Of a stretch of DNA of 64,000 nt, positions 13,475 through 24,729 are shown in pieces. This DNA comes from Bondarzewia mesenterica (lineage: Eukaryota > Basidiomycota > Agaricomycetes > Russulales > Bondarzewiaceae): positions 23,299 to 87,298 of the forward strand of contig SGPL01000063.1 in the NCBI GenBank assembly GCA_004802705.1, read 5' to 3'. The notes below the pieces were generated by a model. That model did not search any database, had not been told where the DNA came from, and was given only the letters and a program-made list of their open reading frames with translations. The first letter of the stretch is position 1, and each line of letters begins with the position of its first letter. Made by a program: the position numbers and the translations under genes.

Positions 13475-15778
13475 TTAGAGACAAATCAAATTGTGAACTG
13501 CATGGCCTTCTTGATCGAATTCCACTTTGACTCGCGCTTCTCGTGCCCAGGAATAAACAGATCCCATCTTTACCGGTTGATCGTTTTCATCGTCGCATCT
13601 GAAGAAAATCACCAACGAAACGTACCTGATGAACAAATCACCGTACCCGACAACTTTTCCCTGAGCACCGTCATATATCGGCATACCTTGACCCCGCAAG
13701 TATGTGCCGTCACTAGCCTCTACCACATTACTCGGAAGAAGGATATTGAGCATAGCACCACTTGGACCTTGGACCGATATCGAACCTGGCGGGGTCGGTA
13801 TGTTCGGTTCACCCATCCCGTATTCTGCGTCTTGGAGAAGCGAGTAGGGCAGTTCAACGCACATCGCAAGATGAGGCGAAGTGTTTGGGGAGTCGTTAAT
13901 GGTCGTCATAGGATCATAGAAGTCGTACGAGTACAAAGAGGCATGTGATGGTATGCGGTTGAAATGGGTATGCGGTAATTCGTTGATCACAAAGGTTATG
14001 CGCCTCTCGGAGAGGACGACAGGAAAACGTGTGCCAGGTAAGGTGCCAGGCGGGAGGACAACGTCAACTGTGTCCGTTGTATGCGGGTCATGGTGGGACC
14101 GAGTATGAGTGTGTGGCAGAGCGTCCGGTCGTGCGATCTGCAAACGCTGTGTCGTTCCATGGTAGAGCTCTTCGAGTGTGACGTCCAGCGGAAAGAGCCA
14201 TTCCTTCATACGTCCTCCTGCATGGGCGTGGTCTCCTCGGGAGCGATGAGAATGATGATGTTTGTGTTGAGACGCGTGAATATGACGCGATGAACCTGAC
14301 GGAGGTGGGCTTTGATCAGGAGGTGGGGTCAGAGGGATGTCTGACAAATCGACGTGGACATAATCTGAGAAGGAAGATTCTCGCATGTCTGACGACTTAT
14401 CTCTACCACTTGAAATATGGAATCCACCAGAAGAAAAAACCCAGTTGTTAAGTCCCATAGCGTAGGAGGAACTCGAAAGATGTATACGAACCCTTGCTTT
14501 CTGAATCCGAAGCTAAAGCCAAAATTGGAGCCGTGTCCAGCATGCGAGTCCGAGGGAGCTTCGCCAGACGAGTGTGAGTGCCAGTGAGAATATCGCGTAC
14601 GCGGAGTAATGGCTTCAGAATATTGTCGTGGTGGAAGCCCTGGCGGCTGTGCGTGGTGCTCACGGGGTAAAGTCGCATTCCGAGGGCTCGGTGATTTTCT
14701 AAGCTTGTTTTGACGGTGGGATGGTGTTGAGACAAAGTGCGAGTCTGGAGATTTCCGACCTGAGGGTAAGCGTTCGCTGGGTAAGGTAGCAAAGCGCAGT
14801 CCAGGTGACTTCTTTCTCAGCAGAAGGCATATTACCAGGCATGGTGGCAAATCGAGGCCGTGGAGATGTCTCAAAACGACGGTCAGGGAACAAGGGGGTA
14901 TGATGCGGACCAGGAAACTTCTTTGACTGCGAATCTGTGGAGGTAGTAGCATGACGAGGCCGGGTCGACTTTTTAGAACGATGATCGTGCTCGTGGGGCA
15001 TAGTTGAATGTCGCGGTCCGGGAGATCTCTGTGTTCTACCATCTGCTGATATGCTCGCACGCTGAGGTTCCTGAGACGACTTCTTCTCCCGGGAAGGGTG
15101 AGCCTCTTCGTCGGGCACCGTCGCAAACCGCGGTCCTGGAGACTTCTTGGAGCGCGTATCACGTGGCATAGCGGTGTGTCGTTGACCAGGAGACTTCTGG
15201 GGATCTCCTTCGTCGTGCGTTGGGTCGAAAGGCGAAGTTCCTTGATTTTCAGGACGAGACTGTTCTCCGGTCATCGTAGCATGTGCTGGTCTGGGCGACT
15301 TTCTAGAAGCAGAGGGCCCTTCGGTCATGTTTTCGTGTTTGGATTCTGGCGACTTCGTTGAGTCCTCCTTGCCATAGCGTTTCTTCTTGTGACGTGTTTT
15401 CTTAGGAGGAGGCTGTCCTTCCGTGCTCATCTTCGCGTGTTTCGGACCCGGTGATTTGTTGGGGGCAGGTTCCGAGGATGGGGAGTAGGAAGGTTCAGTG
15501 AGCCTTCTGTACGCATCATGAATCTGGAAGTTGGTGATACATAGTGTCCAGCGTTGAATGAAAATGCAGGTGACGGACCTCAATGAAATGCTGAGTAGCG
15601 GTGTCCTTGTCGTCCAAATGTCGATCAGGATGCCATTTCAATGCCTGCGGTAAGGTATGATTTGTTCAGGATTTAAGATATACGCTACGGGAACACACAC
15701 CATTTTCTTATATGCCAGCTTGATCTCTTCCGCAGACGCATCATCAGCAAGTCCAAGAACCGAGAACGCATCGTCCAT
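13475..15778 (-). CDS. J-domain protein (Hsp40) with Ser-Pro repeat linker
   Basis: Co-chaperone expected to stimulate Hsp70 ATPase. Three short exons encode the J domain: MDDAFSVLGLADDASAEEIK, then ALKWHPDRH with the essential His-Pro-Asp near 15,630, then IHDAYRRLTEPS. There is no Cys-rich zinc finger. A basic linker of roughly 270 residues carries about a dozen degenerate copies of KSPGPRxATMP. The C-terminal part holds a DnaJ peptide-binding domain: EWLFPLDVTLEELYHGTTQRL, a His-rich insert, and LPPGTLPGTRFPVV, ending with GTYLRGQGMPIYD and GDLFIRY. A one-base shift near 14,818 breaks the frame inside the repeat: the repeat continues in the next frame, so an indel or sequencing error is likely. 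The last 40 codons after GDLFIRY do not resemble the family and their splicing is uncertain. Confidence 0.8.
14655..15465 (-). repeat. Degenerate coding repeat, KSPGPRxATMP units
   Basis: About twelve imperfect copies of a unit built on K-S-P-G-P-R-x-A-T-M-P, spaced 15-30 residues apart, make up the linker of the J-domain protein. Each unit presents a basic Ser-Pro site of the kind used by CDK/MAP kinases (inference). The repetition also explains why a one-base indel could arise here, in the DNA or in its assembly. Confidence 0.7.
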
Positions 15779-16409
15779 CGTCGTCGCATAAGTGGGCACA
15801 GGCATCGGTCACGAGAGCAGTGGTCGCAGTACGAGAATGCAAAAGCAGTGTTAGGGTGGTCGGATGGGGCCAGATAAGCAATATGGGAGAAGAAACAACG
15901 AGGGAGGAGGGTGTTGTTCGGAATTCACAGGGAGTCACTCAGGAGTTGAGGGAACGAGGTTAGTGAGCTCAAGATCGCAATCTATGAAAGATGAAAGATC
16001 TGGATTCTGCTGCGTATTCCTGCTGGATTATACAATGTTAGCACTTATTGTACAGTTCAGTATACAAAAGTCTGGAAGTAGGTGATCAGTACTCAGCGCT
16101 CAGCACTCACTGGCAGCCTGAGTGTCACGGTGAGCAAGAGCGGCGTGGTCTGGGCGTGGTGTACACGTTGTCTTTGTGATAATTTTGGCCGCCACGATGC
16201 GCTTCCTCGAATGAATGGCTGATTTGAAAAAACAATGCAGACATGCCCTTAAAAGGCGGTTTGTTTGATACACAGAACAATTGTCTTCTGTGTGAGGTCT
16301 GCAAAGGAAACTCATATTGCGGTAGCACGGAGAGTCCGCGTGGAAACATTTCCTATTTTGGACGAGGGATATCCTGGGATATCGGCCTCGGACGACGGAC
16401 GATCATCAT
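15779..16409. other. Divergent intergenic region
   Basis: 630 bases between the J-domain gene (minus) and the YCII gene (plus). It must hold both promoters. No further gene is seen. Confidence 0.5.
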
Positions 16410-16986
16410 ATGCCCTCGCCGCACACAGCGCTCTTCGCCCCCTTGCGTCCTTCACGAATTTCTCTGAGGTCTGCATCTCCATCTTTGCGGCGTGCATTCT
16501 TAAGGACAATGTCGAGCGCTGCAACTCCTACCAAACACATTTTTGTCGTATACGCGCCTGACAAGACGGACGAGGGCGCGCTCCAACGCAGACTCTCCGT
16601 TCGATCTGCCCACCTCGAAGGAGCAGCATCAATGAAGAAAGAGGGATATTTGAGTGCGTCAAATATCATCTCATCTGATTCGATGATTCTCACCGCATTT
16701 CTGCTCAGAGCTAGGTGGTGCGATGCTCACGCCAGAGTCGGTCGAGAGTGAGAGCTCGGAGAAGAAAATGTCGGGCTCTATCCTCTTCTTCCAAGCGGAA
16801 AAGTTGGACGAGGTACGCAAGACGGTTCAAAACGACGTATATTACACATCGGACGTGGTGAGTAAACTGCTTGGTTCCCCAATCTTTTCGCGCGTATGAG
16901 CTGCACGTTGTTGTCAGTGGGACCGAGAAAAAATCGTGATCGTACCATATGTCGCTGCTCCTGGCTCCCAATGGCCACCTTCATAA
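16410..16986 (+). CDS. YCII-domain protein, probably mitochondrial
   Basis: Small dimeric alpha/beta barrel protein of the YciI-like family (PF03795), whose biochemical role is unclear; members are related to muconolactone-isomerase folds. Three exons join in frame to about 155 residues. The N-terminus up to the second Met (16,509) is rich in Arg, Ser and Leu and lacks acidic residues, as in a mitochondrial targeting peptide. The domain reads HIFVVYAPDKTDEGALQRR, RSAHLEGAASMKKEGYLKLG with the conserved His, GSILFFQAE, and ends in the hydrophobic strand IVIVPYVAAP. If translation begins at 16,509 the protein would be cytosolic. Confidence 0.8.
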
Positions 16987-17282
16987 GACCGTAGGTGCAC
17001 GAAGGGGTATGTTGACTTGCATGTCCTGTATATTGAGTAAATCTCTGAGGAGCTGCACAGATCTCAGGCGCTACGTTACGTATGTGAGAGATTGAACCTG
17101 ATTGAACCCGAAGCAGCTTTCGATTGCCCTATACGCGTCCCAAAGGAGCCTGAAATGATACCGCGTCTTACGCTGGCTCATCTGACAGACTGTGTCCAGT
17201 TTGACGATCTCCCTTTCATCAGAACGGCGTGGTAGGGTCTCCGAGTTCTCGAGTGCGAAAGAAGGTAGGATGTCAAAACATC

Positions 17283-18559
17283 TCAGTGAACAGCCATGCC
17301 CAGCCGTGCCAATGCATAAGACAGTACATCCGCCGATGTCCCGTCCTTCATCAACACCGGCAGCTCCTCCATATCCCTGAAAACAGTCTCAACATGCTCT
17401 GCGGCTCCAGAAAGATGAGCCACTCGAGCACATGCGGCATGAAGATGGAGATATTTTGAAGACGGCAAGGGCAGATTCACGGGATCCGGAGTTGTGAATG
17501 TGACGAATTCTGGTATGTCAAGTCGTAACCCCAACTTTGTGGAGTTGACTCTATAGCGATGAGGCGTGTCCTGAAATTTTTGAGGAAATACACGTGTCAG
17601 CCTCCATCCTCACCGATCTGGAATGCGCCTTACTGTGCTCTCGAGCCATAGCCTAAGAGAATCGAAGAAAAAATGTTTGGTCTTGTCCATGGTCATGACA
17701 TTTTCGAGACGGTGAATTGCAGAACCGTTGAGTTCTTCGGTAACGAGGACCTGACCAAACCGCTCCATGACGGCCCACACCGAAGTGGCAAAATCATACT
17801 GGATAGCACAAGGTCATACATTATGATTCTCGAATATGGATTGAGGAATGATACCTTTGCGGCTCCCTTATTCTCGCCGGAAATTTCTACATTCGTCGAT
17901 TCGGGAAAGATATAAGCAGCGTCAGTCGCTGTTATAGGAAGACCGTTGGTAGTGACCAGTTCCCCTATCGTGGGCATGGTGTCGCAGCAAGTCACATCAT
18001 AAGAACCGGTGAGGACACAGCGATAACCGTCGCGGATGAGTGCCTGACGATTGCAACGAATGACTGTGAGACATGCAACAGCCTAAAGCGCACACTTACT
18101 TTAGCTTTCGCCGTCGTGTGGTTCTGTGACGCTTCCTCCAGCAAATATTTCAAGGTTTCCTTGGTATTTTCGAAAGAGGGCCTCGAAGGATGAGTTGACG
18201 ATGTAGGGGTACCTTTAGCCGCCCGGACTATCACCTCGAAACGACGACGAAAATAAGGATAAAGGGGTCGCGAACATGAGAAAGATGGTGAAAGAGCACT
18301 CACAGCAACAGACGAAATGGCTGATGTAAAGCATTGCTAGCTTTTCCAATGCCTCCTCGTTGGCGCACGACTTGATTTCGTTTGAAAAGTTGTCGCGACC
18401 GCGGACAGCCGGCGCCTCAAGCACCATGTATCCGAGGAACCGTGCGCACATCAATCGTTTAGGTTGAGAATCTCCAGCGTTTCTCTCGAAGCGAAGGCAG
18501 ATGTCATATGCCTCCCGCCAGGGGCCAGGAGCATAGTTATTGGGAGGCAAAGCCGTCAT
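17283..18559 (-). CDS. HNH_2-domain nuclease-like protein
   Basis: Basidiomycete-type protein with an HNH_2 domain (PF13391), a family expanded in Agaricomycetes and of unknown role. Six exons join to about 350 residues. A helical N-terminal region (about 130 residues) leads to ALIRDGYRCVLTGSYD, which carries one metal-site Cys, then AAYIFPEST, followed by YDFATSVWAVMERFG and IHRLENVMTMD, the usual continuation in this family. At the AxHIFPES position the expected His is Tyr (TAT in place of CAT, near 17,910), which would remove a core HNH residue. The rest of the frame is open, so this is either an inactive but maintained protein or a recent loss. The C-terminal 60 residues are unremarkable. 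Confidence 0.75.
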
Positions 18560-19480
18560 AGCAGGTTTAACGCAGACACTTCAATCTGTTGTGGCGGGAC
18601 AACTGGGAAGAGTCTTTGTGGTATGAGAGTACTATATAGGCAGAAGTAGGCCGGCTCAGAGTTGGCCGCAGACGCGCATCTCGGAGGTACGGATTTCTAT
18701 AAAACTCGACGATCTTGACGCAGGATAATCACGTGCATAGAGTGCAAACAGAACCTTACCTAGGACAAGGTTTCTTTATGTACTCCACGGTATACGACAC
18801 AAATGTGTCAAATAGGACATCAAGAGACAAATCGTTACGGCCAGAGGACAAGGTTCATTCAAACGCAGCATATCCCAGGCTGATTGACCGTGCTTCGACC
18901 TGCTTCGACTCGTGCGGTATTGATCCCGCGATGCATGATCAGACCAGTATATTTGATATTGTGGAAACGAAGGCGAGTGAGGCAGTAAAGAAAGTGCGTT
19001 TGAATTGCGCGAGGGAAATTTTGAATCGATGACAACAGAAGGCTTTATGGGTATCGGTGAGGAAGAATCGACGAAAGGTTTCAGTTCGGGGGGAGGGCCG
19101 CAAAGCCGTCCGACTCATCTGAAATTATCGGGGATGAGCGCTGAGCGGCGGTAGCATGATGGTAGTGGCGACAGTGACGCGAGCCATAGCTGCCATTACT
19201 GGCCGCCGCGCCGATGATTGAGCAGCGTCTTCCATGCCTTCTCTCCTAATTCCCCGTAACTCCCATCATTAAAGCATCGTGGCAGTAGTGAGCAAACTGA
19301 ATTTTAGAGAACCACAATACATCCTAATTTTTTTTGTGACCACGAGAGAAAATGAGGCAGTCAAATTTAGCGGTCATAGCGGTGGGTTTTCCGAACTGTA
19401 ATGGCATATTGTTTGCATGGTGTAAGAGACTATCACAACGCGCATACTAGCTGGCCGCTTCGTAACCTCACGATCCGGTT
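18560..19480. other. Intergenic region
   Basis: Lies between the start of the HNH gene and the stop of aldos-2-ulose dehydratase. A 105-codon open frame at 18,715-19,032 (plus) has no recognised motif and is probably chance. Confidence 0.4.
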
Positions 19481-22400
19481 TCACAGCGGAGAAATATCTG
19501 GCCTTAAAACCCAGGTTTGGGCTACTTCGCCGGGGACGACTTGACGGAGGATGACCTTTGAATGCAACACAGTCAGTCCATAAGCATAAGCGGTACCAGC
19601 GTAGAACGTGTGCAAGTGCTGTACTGACAGGATTTGGAGATTGTGTCGCCGGCAAGACACTCATACTGAGATCCTCTGTGCCGGCAAGACGCATGCTAAG
19701 AAGAATAAAATTTCAGCATCGTATCGAAATGTATGAAATTGCTTCCCTCGCCTGAATGTACCATCCCTATGGACGGTAATGGCCCAGCTTGAAGTCAAGG
19801 ACATGTTGGCCGGAGAGTGAGTGCCCATGATATGCTGCCCATCAACCGGAGGCCATCTCGCAGCCAGGAGCGATCCCGTTTGAGCATGCGTTAATTGATA
19901 AAGATCCGTGCCTGTCACGTTCGAGACGTCCCACTGGGCAAAGTATTAGAGTGAGTAGTTTATGTTCAAAATGATACGAGTCACCGTCTGATTCTGGCTA
20001 GGACTGAATGCAACGACAGGTGTTCCATCCGTTGCACTGCAGTTCAAAAGACCGACGATCATCTGAGAAAACGGTTCAGATAGAATATACCTCCCCTGTT
20101 TGAGGAGGTTCGATGTGTGAGGTTTTATGTGTGATACTGAATGCGTCGCAAATGACGGGAACTCGAATGCAATCCACACGTCGTAGGACTGCTTTCCCGA
20201 GGCACTCTTGTCTCCTGCCAGCCAAGCTTAGAGTGCATTAGCATGTGAATGGTGGGCGAGCTATATGAACAAGAATGCGACTCACCATGCCACGGATAGT
20301 CAACAGTGTCATTCTTTCGCAAGAGCGGAAAGCCATCACGCCCCGTGCGCCAAAGCGGGCCATGCTCATGCAGATCCGGGACAATGATGAGTCCAGTGTC
20401 GTCAAGTTTGGGATCGTCAGGATTAAACTTGTCGTCAGGAACGATCGCCCACCGCATTCCACCTTTGGCTGTCCCATTGACGATGCAAGCATGTATCTCG
20501 CAGAATGATTTCTCGACGTGGTTATGGAAGCCAGCCGAGACGCCTACTCCAGCAGTCCACAGCTGGACATGGGCAATGACGTCGTCAGAGTCATCCGCAT
20601 AGCGCACGTGGAACCCCACAAGGTTGTAGAATTCAAGACCCTGTAAAGACTCAGTAAGATATGAGTTGGTGAAGACGAGGTGGGTCAGTACCTTGAATCG
20701 GCCGTTGGCCCAAGGTCGATCCTCGACCTTCACCCAAGGGAAGCGCATCGCACATACGTCCTCGGGGTAATGCAAAGGAATAATATTGTGTGCGACAAGA
20801 GCGTCCATTGTGCTGTAAGGAGGGGTGCCAGATGTCTTCGAATCCTTCAACAGCATGAAGATGGCGCCCTCATCCTGGCTTCGCACTTCATCTGCGTTGA
20901 CCGACATAGAAACGTGAGTGAAAGGTCTGGTAGCCAAGACGCGCTTTTCAATCTTCCCGGATTTTCCGTCCAGCCAAGTTACAGTACCGGCCATCACCTT
21001 CACAGCAGAACCAGCTGGAACCTTATGGGCCGTGTTAGGGGGGAGGACCACGATTGCCAACTTTCGAGCAGAGACATCGAGGAACTCCAACTCAGAGGCG
21101 AACCTGGTAGAGGGTGCTCGAGGAACGCGGAAACAAACCTCGTCGTTCAGTTTCTCGGCAATAATGCTCGTAGACGGAAAGATATTGATCGCCGGATTGG
21201 GAGATTCAAAATATCCGGGCACAGAGTAAGAAATCGTCGCAAAGTCCTAGTGGAAAGGAAGCGAGAATTGATTAAATCCCATGATCAAAGAGGCGTCAAA
21301 TTCCAAATTATTGACGCACAAGTCGACCATTTGAGAGATAGTCTGCCACAGCAATTCGACCTGCAGAGACATTACTCAACTTGAACCTAGAGAATGTGCC
21401 ATTTTCAAGATCTACGGCTATTCATTGGCATGGTTAGTAGACTTATTCTGCAATTCAAGGAATTGGGACATACGTTTGTAACACCAGACCCCGGTTTTGT
21501 CGAAGGATGGCGGATCGGACCCCATCATCGCGACAAGAACCTCGTCGATACCATCTCCATCGATATCAGCGCAAACCACTTCATGAATACTTCCAGTATG
21601 CTGATCATTGAGGGGCCCAAAGTCTTCCAGAACGTGACGCGTCCACTTGATGTCAACAATCCCCTTGCTCGTATGGGTGGACTTCGTATAAACGGAGACC
21701 GTGTTGCCATGGAAAGCCTGCGGGTACACCAAATAAATTCACAATGGTTCGTAAGGTGAATAAGCGGGTACAAACCTCGGACGAAGCTATATACCCTGCG
21801 ATGTCGTCGTGCACTCGGGCGGCAGCCACAGAGCCCGCGCCCCAGTAGGGATTTCCGGAAGTCTGAGGGTGACCCTTGCCGACGTTGAAAGACTTCCAAG
21901 CGCTGTTATCAAACCATATCAAGTCAACGCCGTCCCCCCCTGCGAGAAGAACGCGATCGAGACCGCCGTCCAAGGAGGGGAAGATGACAACTTCGTGGAC
22001 GAGATGTTTCTTCATCACAACTTCTGAAGGCCAAGAATCACCCGTACTTTTCGGATCGTCGGGAGCGGTGAAGATGATAACGGGTGTTGGTGTGGTCAAG
22101 TCCGACGACTTAACGACAATAGGCACGGCGCAAATCTGAATACGATCCTTAGTGGTGAAGTGACCGGCCTTCAGACGATGCATGCCGGGGCTGAAGCCAA
22201 TCGTGCGGCGCGTCCAATTCTCAGCATCCGGATCACCGGTGTTTTCGAGCCAACTAACACGCCCACCGTTAGGCCAGATGTCGTTCATGGAAGGACCATA
22301 CTTGTCAGAAATAATGACTAAAACTACGTCAACAAGCTGATTTGAGATAAAAGAATGCAACCGACCGTCATTGAATCCGTTGCCAGAGATGTCTGCGAAA

Positions 22401-22753
22401 TTCATCGCAACGGGGAAGTCTAGCACGGCAAGCTGTCGACTTTCCCAGTTGGAGGACCTGTAAACAATAAAGTTCAGCGTATAATCGCAGAAATTCAGTC
22501 TTAAATGTTGTACAAACTTCTCATTGGTGAACGGATTGATGAACATCTCGATTTTGCTCGGGGTGTCTTGAAACCCAAGGCCATAACCTATGAGATTCTG
22601 GCCGCTATTCTGCGCAGCGCGGAATGGGAACGCCTCAATCCAGTATCCATCCGTACGACCCCCTTCAACTTGTTGTTTGAGAAACGAGGGAATAGAGGCC
22701 GGAGACGATGCTACGTGAGCACAGCATCCCAAAGAACTGGCATGGTATGACAT
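19481..22753 (-). CDS. Aldos-2-ulose dehydratase/isomerase (pyranosone dehydratase)
   Basis: Acts on 1,5-anhydro-D-fructose and on glucosone (the pyranose 2-oxidase product), dehydrating and isomerising them to pyrones such as microthecin and cortalcerone. About 900 residues in around ten exons, the known family length. The N-terminal beta-propeller shows GGRTDGYWIEAFPFR, SPGMHRLKAGHFT, DPYWGAG-type motifs (NPYWGAG here) and the Ca-binding-like ADIDGDGIDE near 21,560. The cupin part carries AGFHNHVEKSFCEIHA (H-x-H...E...H metal site, near 20,500) and PDLHEHGPLWR. The C-terminal tail (GTDLYQLTHAQTGSLLAARW, ending at PDISPL) is recovered by splicing two further introns, one of which would be GC-AG. 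No signal peptide. An in-frame 60-base intron near 22,460 hides in a longer open frame. It is divergent from pyranose 2-oxidase, so shared regulation is likely. Confidence 0.92.
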
Positions 22754-22806
22754 TGTCTGTGATACTATACAGAGACCTGGTATGACAGCTCACAGCTTTG
22801 ATATCT

Positions 22807-22814
22807 CTTTATAT
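22807..22814 (-). promoter_or_regulatory. TATA box of the dehydratase gene
   Basis: Read on the minus strand this is ATATAAAG, about 55 bases before the dehydratase ATG. A single-motif call. Confidence 0.4.
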
Positions 22815-24636
22815 CTGCCTTTTGGCATGTCGTCATTTGGTGCATGGTGTCCACGGAAAGCAGAGACCAGAAACATAAATCGAAGGTAAGAACACGATGC
22901 ATTCACCTGCGTTCAATCATGGATCATGAGACGTTGCGGCGCAACGTTCGTGCCAAAAGAGTAGATGTAGAGACGTCACTCTGCCACACCCTGGGCCTCG
23001 AAACTGGATGTCTTCCTCGGAAAAAAAACGGTACCGTTACCCCATTTTTCAACGAAGGCTTCCCAGGAATCGCATCTCCGCATTGTCAACACGATTCAAC
23101 TTCCCAGTTGTCGTTGTCTTTGTACCTTTCACGAGAAGTAGGCATCTCATGACCAGGATCTCCGAAGCTTTATGAATATGGATGTGCACTGACCTTACAG
23201 ATCAGTGAGTCCTTTGTCACATTTCAAGGCTCGTTTGAACCTCCTTATCCCCCTACGAGCAGTATGCGTTCACCAACAACACATGACGTTGTTGCAGCCG
23301 ACAGATGGTCAGTTATCGATGAACATGCAGCGTTCGGATTCAGACTAGGTGGTCCACAGTGGGAAGACTCCCAAGTGTTGCGGCCAGATCGCCGGGTTAT
23401 CAAGTGTCGAGGATGGTTTTTGGGACGTGGGCTGCGCGTAAGATTTTCTCCGTTTCGACGTGAGTATTGGTGGAGAACTCGTCTCGGAGGATTTGGAAAG
23501 TCTGGCAGGAGATTGTCTAAGATGTAATGTGATGTTTCGAGACCCCAACAGCCAAACCGGCACCATTGTTAGTTCGCCGAAGCGGTTATATGTAGTGGCA
23601 ACTGGCGCTGGGTACGAATTTTTTTCGCAGGCTTTAGATCATCAACGTTTCAACTCCGTTGCTAATCTCATCCATAAATCCATAGAAGATAAGTAGTCGT
23701 CCTGGATTGGAGAACCAAAACGTAGCAGAGCAGCCGAATGGCAGGGCCTTAGCCAATGATTGCAAGCTGCCACTCGGCGGAACATATTCATTGTCCATCC
23801 TTATGCATCCTGCCCGAGCAAGTACCTCCACGATGTGTGTATGGCACGACAACGGGATTCTTGTAGCACGGCAGGGCCAGTGTATGAGAGTGAATGGCTG
23901 CTTAACTGCTTAAGGTACGCAATTGCATCATGTTCAGCATTGCCCACTGTATCATTATGCGCACGCCTCGCGTGTCTTTCATTCCGCTTGCATTATTTCC
24001 CTTGCGCCTCGTACAGAAACGCAGAAATCTGTATGTTACAGTTTATCAAGTTGATCATGACCCTCCAGTCCGAGTCTGATACCAAAGGAAGTATTGTTCG
24101 AATTCACCTTCTCGAACCCGGCCAAGGTAATCGATCTGCCTGGCCGGAATTCAGTCGGAAAGGGTTTGGGGAGGTGAGTTGACGCTCTTCTCTTCGGTTT
24201 CAGCTGTAAGCACAAGATCCGTTGCTAAATCGAGCATTTACATAGGGATGATGCATGGGAACCTGCCAATCTGAAGTCACATCAGGCGCATAGTGACCCT
24301 CGTCGTTCTAATTAGAACAGTGCGCCTCTACCAATCTGGCGTAGCACCCTGTTCGAAGGTGTCCTCAGGACTCTAGAACTGCTATCGCAGAGACGGAACT
24401 ACTCCTTTGTTACAGCTTCCATACATCTGTCGTGTCGAGTTTCCCCTAGGCTTTGCTCATTAGTACCTGGTGACCACCTGCGAACGTCATACTCCCATTC
24501 TACCATTCGAGACATGAGCGCGCAACACGTCAAGCCTTGGAACGTGGGTGATTTGAGGGGAGGGATACTTGCAATCGGTAAGTCCCCACTTTGTCCATCG
24601 CCTTTGTGGGCAGTGAACGGGGGGTCAGATTTACAG

Positions 24637-24644
24637 TATAAATA
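24637..24644 (+). promoter_or_regulatory. TATA box of p2ox
   Basis: TATAAATA lies 86 bases before the pyranose 2-oxidase ATG, in a pyrimidine- and GC-poor setting typical of a strong fungal promoter. Confidence 0.5.
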
Positions 24645-24729
24645 AGCAGGGCACTTAGGCTGGTTGGAAGGTCATCTGTGAATTGCACTAGCTTTTACAT
24701 CCGCACTCCCAAAGTCGACTGTCTGCACA

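Larger units (their letters stand above)
22754..24729. other. Shared 2-kb upstream region of aud and p2ox
   Basis: The region separates the divergent dehydratase and oxidase genes. It contains their core promoters. An 80-codon open frame (23,460-23,696, plus) preceded by other short frames may be a relic but matches nothing I know. A CCCCAC motif near 24,585 fits the CreA/Mig1 consensus SYGGRG in reverse (weak evidence). Confidence 0.4.

Noticed and set aside
20680..21384. 234-codon plus-strand frame opposite the dehydratase
   Set aside because: Antisense shadow of a well-supported coding region; no domain.
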